14,579 nucleotides of DNA from an uncultured Collinsella sp. (lineage in GTDB: Bacteria > Actinomycetota > Coriobacteriia > Coriobacteriales > Coriobacteriaceae): positions 1 through 14,579 of the forward strand of contig CAADSP010000081.1 in NCBI GenBank assembly GCA_900751755.1. The letters are read 5' to 3'. The position numbers were made by a program, and so were the translations under genes. Of the stretch, positions 13,044 to 14,579 are shown piece by piece (position 1 is the stretch's first letter; every line of letters starts with the position of its first letter). Under the pieces are notes generated by a model. It was not told the origin of the DNA, made no database searches, and saw nothing but the letters and a program-made list of their open reading frames with translations.

Positions 13044-13165
13044 ATGGTTGCTTTCTCTCGCGATTGTCCGCCAACTATTATGGCGTAGCGTCGCATCGAT
13101 GCGTTCGCAGGCAAGAAAATGCAGGAAATGGGCGTTCTGCCCAGCCGTTTAGTGTAGTCGCTAGC
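13044..13165. other. non-coding leader region upstream of the helicase gene
   Basis: No ORF with a ribosome site is visible on either strand. The stretch includes a small dyad, GGGC-GTTCT-GCCC at 13130-13142. It must hold the helicase promoter, but I see no convincing -35/-10 pair. Together with the repeat element at 13166-13286 it makes up most of a 309-base gap without genes. Confidence 0.5.
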
Positions 13166-13286
13166 TAAGTGAGTAGACTTTTTGCGATATTGCGAGCACA
13201 TGGCTTTTGCGCAAGGGTTCTACCTGCGGTTTTATGTTTCGCTATGCGGGCTGTGCTTGGCTATTGCAAAATAGTCTACTCACTTA
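13166..13286. repeat. 121-bp MITE-like inverted repeat element
   Basis: The arm 13166-13185 begins TAAGTGAGTAGACT and continues TTTTGC; the arm 13266-13286 is its reverse complement with one extra base. Inside, AGCACA (13195-13200) pairs with TGTGCT (13252-13257), so most of the element can fold as one long hairpin. The core holds no plausible gene and no target-site duplication is obvious. It sits between the diverging helicase and converging trmB ends, a common place for a non-autonomous mobile element or structured repeat. Confidence 0.65.
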
Positions 13287-13352
13287 GGTTTGAGGGCCGT
13301 TTGCTGGCGCCTATTTGTGCTTGTTTGCCGACGCCGCGACCATCAGAAGCCC

Positions 13353-14192
13353 CTAGGACTCTTGCGGCAGGCGCTTCTTGCCTTTGCGGGCGCGGTTTCT
13401 AAAGTTCTCGACGGCCTCTTCCATGCCGAGAGGCACGTAGGTGAGCTCATCGAGGTTTTCGGGCAGGTAGCAGGCAAGGCTTTGCTCCTGCGCGCGGCCC
13501 GCCGCGAGCTGTTCATCGCTGGGCTGCGCGCCGGGTGTGGCGCAAATACCATATACAGCGGCACCCATCTCGCGCGTGCGGCATTCATATTCGGTCTCGG
13601 GGTGCTCGGGATGGTCGCGGCGGACGTCGTCACTTACCCAAAGCGTATCGTAGCCGGCTGCGGCAAACTGTCCCAGGGCGTAATCGCGCAATGGCTTGCT
13701 GTCGGTGCGCAGCGTGACGGTAGCGCTGGCTGCAAAGAGCGGGCGATAGAGCATCAGATGGTCGACATGGACGAGGCGCTTTTTGGCGTACTTGGCCTTG
13801 GGCTGCGGCGTGGGAAAGTTGATGGTGATGGCATCGAGCTCGCCTGTGGCAAATAGCTGCGGCAGCGATGCGGCGCCTCGAGGCAGAACGAGTGCGTTGG
13901 TCAGTTCATGCTCGCAGATTTTCTGTGCGGCATAGGCGATGCAGATGGGCTCCTGGTCCATGCCGATAAAGAGCGTGTCGGGCTCACGGCGAGCGCGCTC
14001 AACCAGATAGGTGCCTTTGCCGCAGCCCAGATCCAGATGAAGGTGTTCGAAGGGCTTGCTGCCTGCGGGCGCACAGGCCTTGCGCCAATCTCCGACATAG
14101 GCCTCGGGGTTCGTCTCAATCGCATCGGCGTAGCGCCCCAGGCGCTCCTCGAGCACAAAGTTCTTAGGCGTGCGAACGTGGACGGCTCCCAT
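13353..14192 (-). CDS. trmB: tRNA (guanine-N7)-methyltransferase TrmB, divergent
   Basis: TrmB methylates N7 of G46 in the tRNA variable loop using S-adenosylmethionine. The 279-residue product has the SAM motif LDLGCGKGTYL (53-63), the acidic end of strand 2 (IGMDQE, 76-81), the family NFP motif at 125-127 and the C-terminal TEYE (200-203). The block that in most members reads PDPW followed by a KRH/KRR stretch here reads PTPQPKAKYAKKR (127-139), so the usual Asp, Trp, His and one Arg are replaced by Thr128, Gln130, Tyr135 and Lys138. The protein also extends about 75 residues past TEYE, far more than usual, with a basic tail. The ATG follows AAGGAG by four bases. Family membership is firm; full activity is less certain. 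Confidence 0.85.
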   Translation of the reverse strand: MGAVHVRTPKNFVLEERLGRYADAIETNPEAYVGDWRKACAPAGSKPFEHLHLDLGCGKGTYLVERARREPDTLFIGMDQEPICIAYAAQKICEHELTNALVLPRGAASLPQLFATGELDAITINFPTPQPKAKYAKKRLVHVDHLMLYRPLFAASATVTLRTDSKPLRDYALGQFAAAGYDTLWVSDDVRRDHPEHPETEYECRTREMGAAVYGICATPGAQPSDEQLAAGRAQEQSLACYLPENLDELTYVPLGMEEAVENFRNRARKGKKRLPQES

Positions 14193-14214
14193 GAGGCTCC
14201 TTGGTCATAAGTAT

Positions 14215-14241
14215 GGAACGTATGGCTGCACGTTCCGTCAA
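14215..14241 (-). promoter_or_regulatory. dyad in the trmB promoter region
   Basis: GGAACGT (14215-14221) and ACGTTCC (14230-14236) form a 7-bp inverted repeat with an 8-bp spacer. On the minus strand it directly follows the -35-like TTGACG (14236-14241), an operator position for trmB. No good -10 is found at normal spacing, so this remains tentative. Confidence 0.3.
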
Positions 14242-14248
14242 TGGGTTG

Positions 14249-14272
14249 AAAAGGGCGGGCATAGATTGCCCG
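14249..14272 (-). terminator. weak terminator for the right-edge gene
   Basis: On the minus strand CGGGCA-ATCTA-TGCCCG (14272-14256) is a 6-bp hairpin followed by CCCTTTTC. It lies between the stop at 14310 and the trmB start, and could partly insulate the two. Confidence 0.4.
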
Positions 14273-14309
14273 AAAGATGCGGTGTGGCTCGGTGGCGAGT
14301 CGTCGGTGC

Positions 14310-14579
14310 CTACAGGCGTTTGAGGATTACATAGCGGTTGAGCTCTCCGCTGCGACCGTCGGCATGGAAGCGCTCAAGCTCGCGTACGGGGACCTCACCG
14401 CTCTTGTAGAACGTGCGGACGCCGCGCACCAGGTCGGTGATCTGCTGATCGTCAAAGTGATGGCAATAGCGGTAGGCGTGGCGGTCGTTTTGCCAGCCAA
14501 TGAGGTGGTCGCCGGCTTCAAACTGCGCTGAATCGTAACCCTCAAACGGCGGGGGGAGCTCGGCGCGGGCCTCGGCTCC
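14310..14579 (-). CDS. C-terminal part of a probable SAM-dependent methyltransferase (partial)
   Basis: The frame is open from the right edge to TAG at 14310-14312 (89 codons seen; the start lies outside the window). Visible sequence includes GWQNDRHAYRYCHHFDD, an RGVRTFYKSG helix region and the end DGRSGELNRYVILKRL. This pattern, with WQNDR-x4-YRYCH and a terminal DG-x-GELNRY strand, resembles the C-terminus of class I methyltransferases of the Trm9/ALKBH8-like and related groups. The SAM-binding motif lies off the window, so neither family nor substrate is certain. It is upstream of trmB on the same strand with about 117 bases between them, which may suggest another RNA-modifying enzyme, but this is inference. 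Confidence 0.5.
   Translation of the reverse strand, partial: GAEARAELPPPFEGYDSAQFEAGDHLIGWQNDRHAYRYCHHFDDQQITDLVRGVRTFYKSGEVPVRELERFHADGRSGELNRYVILKRL

Noticed and set aside
13169..13402. Plus-strand ORF across the 121-bp repeat element
   Set aside because: No ribosome site; it runs through both arms of an inverted repeat and into trmB on the opposite strand.
1..14579. CRISPR array, tRNA or rRNA gene
   Set aside because: No regularly spaced repeats beyond the two 27-bp units were seen, and no cloverleaf or rRNA-like sequence was recognised on either strand.

Overview
The window looks like chromosomal DNA from a GC-rich, anaerobic actinobacterium of the Coriobacteriia, most likely Collinsella or a close relative. 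The evidence is the mix of a DUF3516-type actinobacterial helicase, a reverse-type rubrerythrin typical of anaerobes, pdxST with a MocR regulator, and intergenic repeats of a style I associate with Collinsella. The assignment is an inference from gene content; no rRNA or marker search was possible.

Layout. Positions 1-208 hold a repeat-rich edge: two 27-bp tandem units and an 18-bp inverted repeat that supplies the last codons of pdxT. The vitamin B6 block follows: pdxT and pdxS on the minus strand, and the divergent regulator pdxR on the plus strand, with a direct-repeat operator candidate between them. Next come a rubrerythrin (minus) and a divergent plus-strand operon of an iron-type alcohol dehydrogenase and a class-3-like aldehyde dehydrogenase. 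A shared hairpin terminator closes pdxR and the rubrerythrin gene.

The most interesting stretch is 6823-7126. A palindrome that can terminate the aldehyde dehydrogenase transcript carries a perfect CGAAC-N4-GTTCC SOS box. Downstream lie a nine-codon leader ORF, a hairpin that hides the Shine-Dalgarno sequence, and a 27-codon ORF for a single-span membrane peptide. The 5' and 3' flanks share 13 bp of contiguous complementarity. A hairpin over the stop codon pairs fully only in minus-strand RNA, with a promoter-like pair behind it. Together this looks like an SOS-controlled type I toxin-antitoxin module with a convergent antisense RNA. None of it has been tested.

After it come a stand-alone HIRAN protein, a 59-residue charge-segregated protein, a calcineurin-like phosphoesterase, a REP-like hairpin and strong terminator, and a large coiled-coil DUF2130 protein. 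A bidirectional terminator separates this from a minus-strand Ski2-like helicase. Beyond it are a 121-bp MITE-like inverted repeat, a divergent trmB (tRNA m7G46 methyltransferase) and the 3' end of a probable SAM-dependent methyltransferase running off the right edge.
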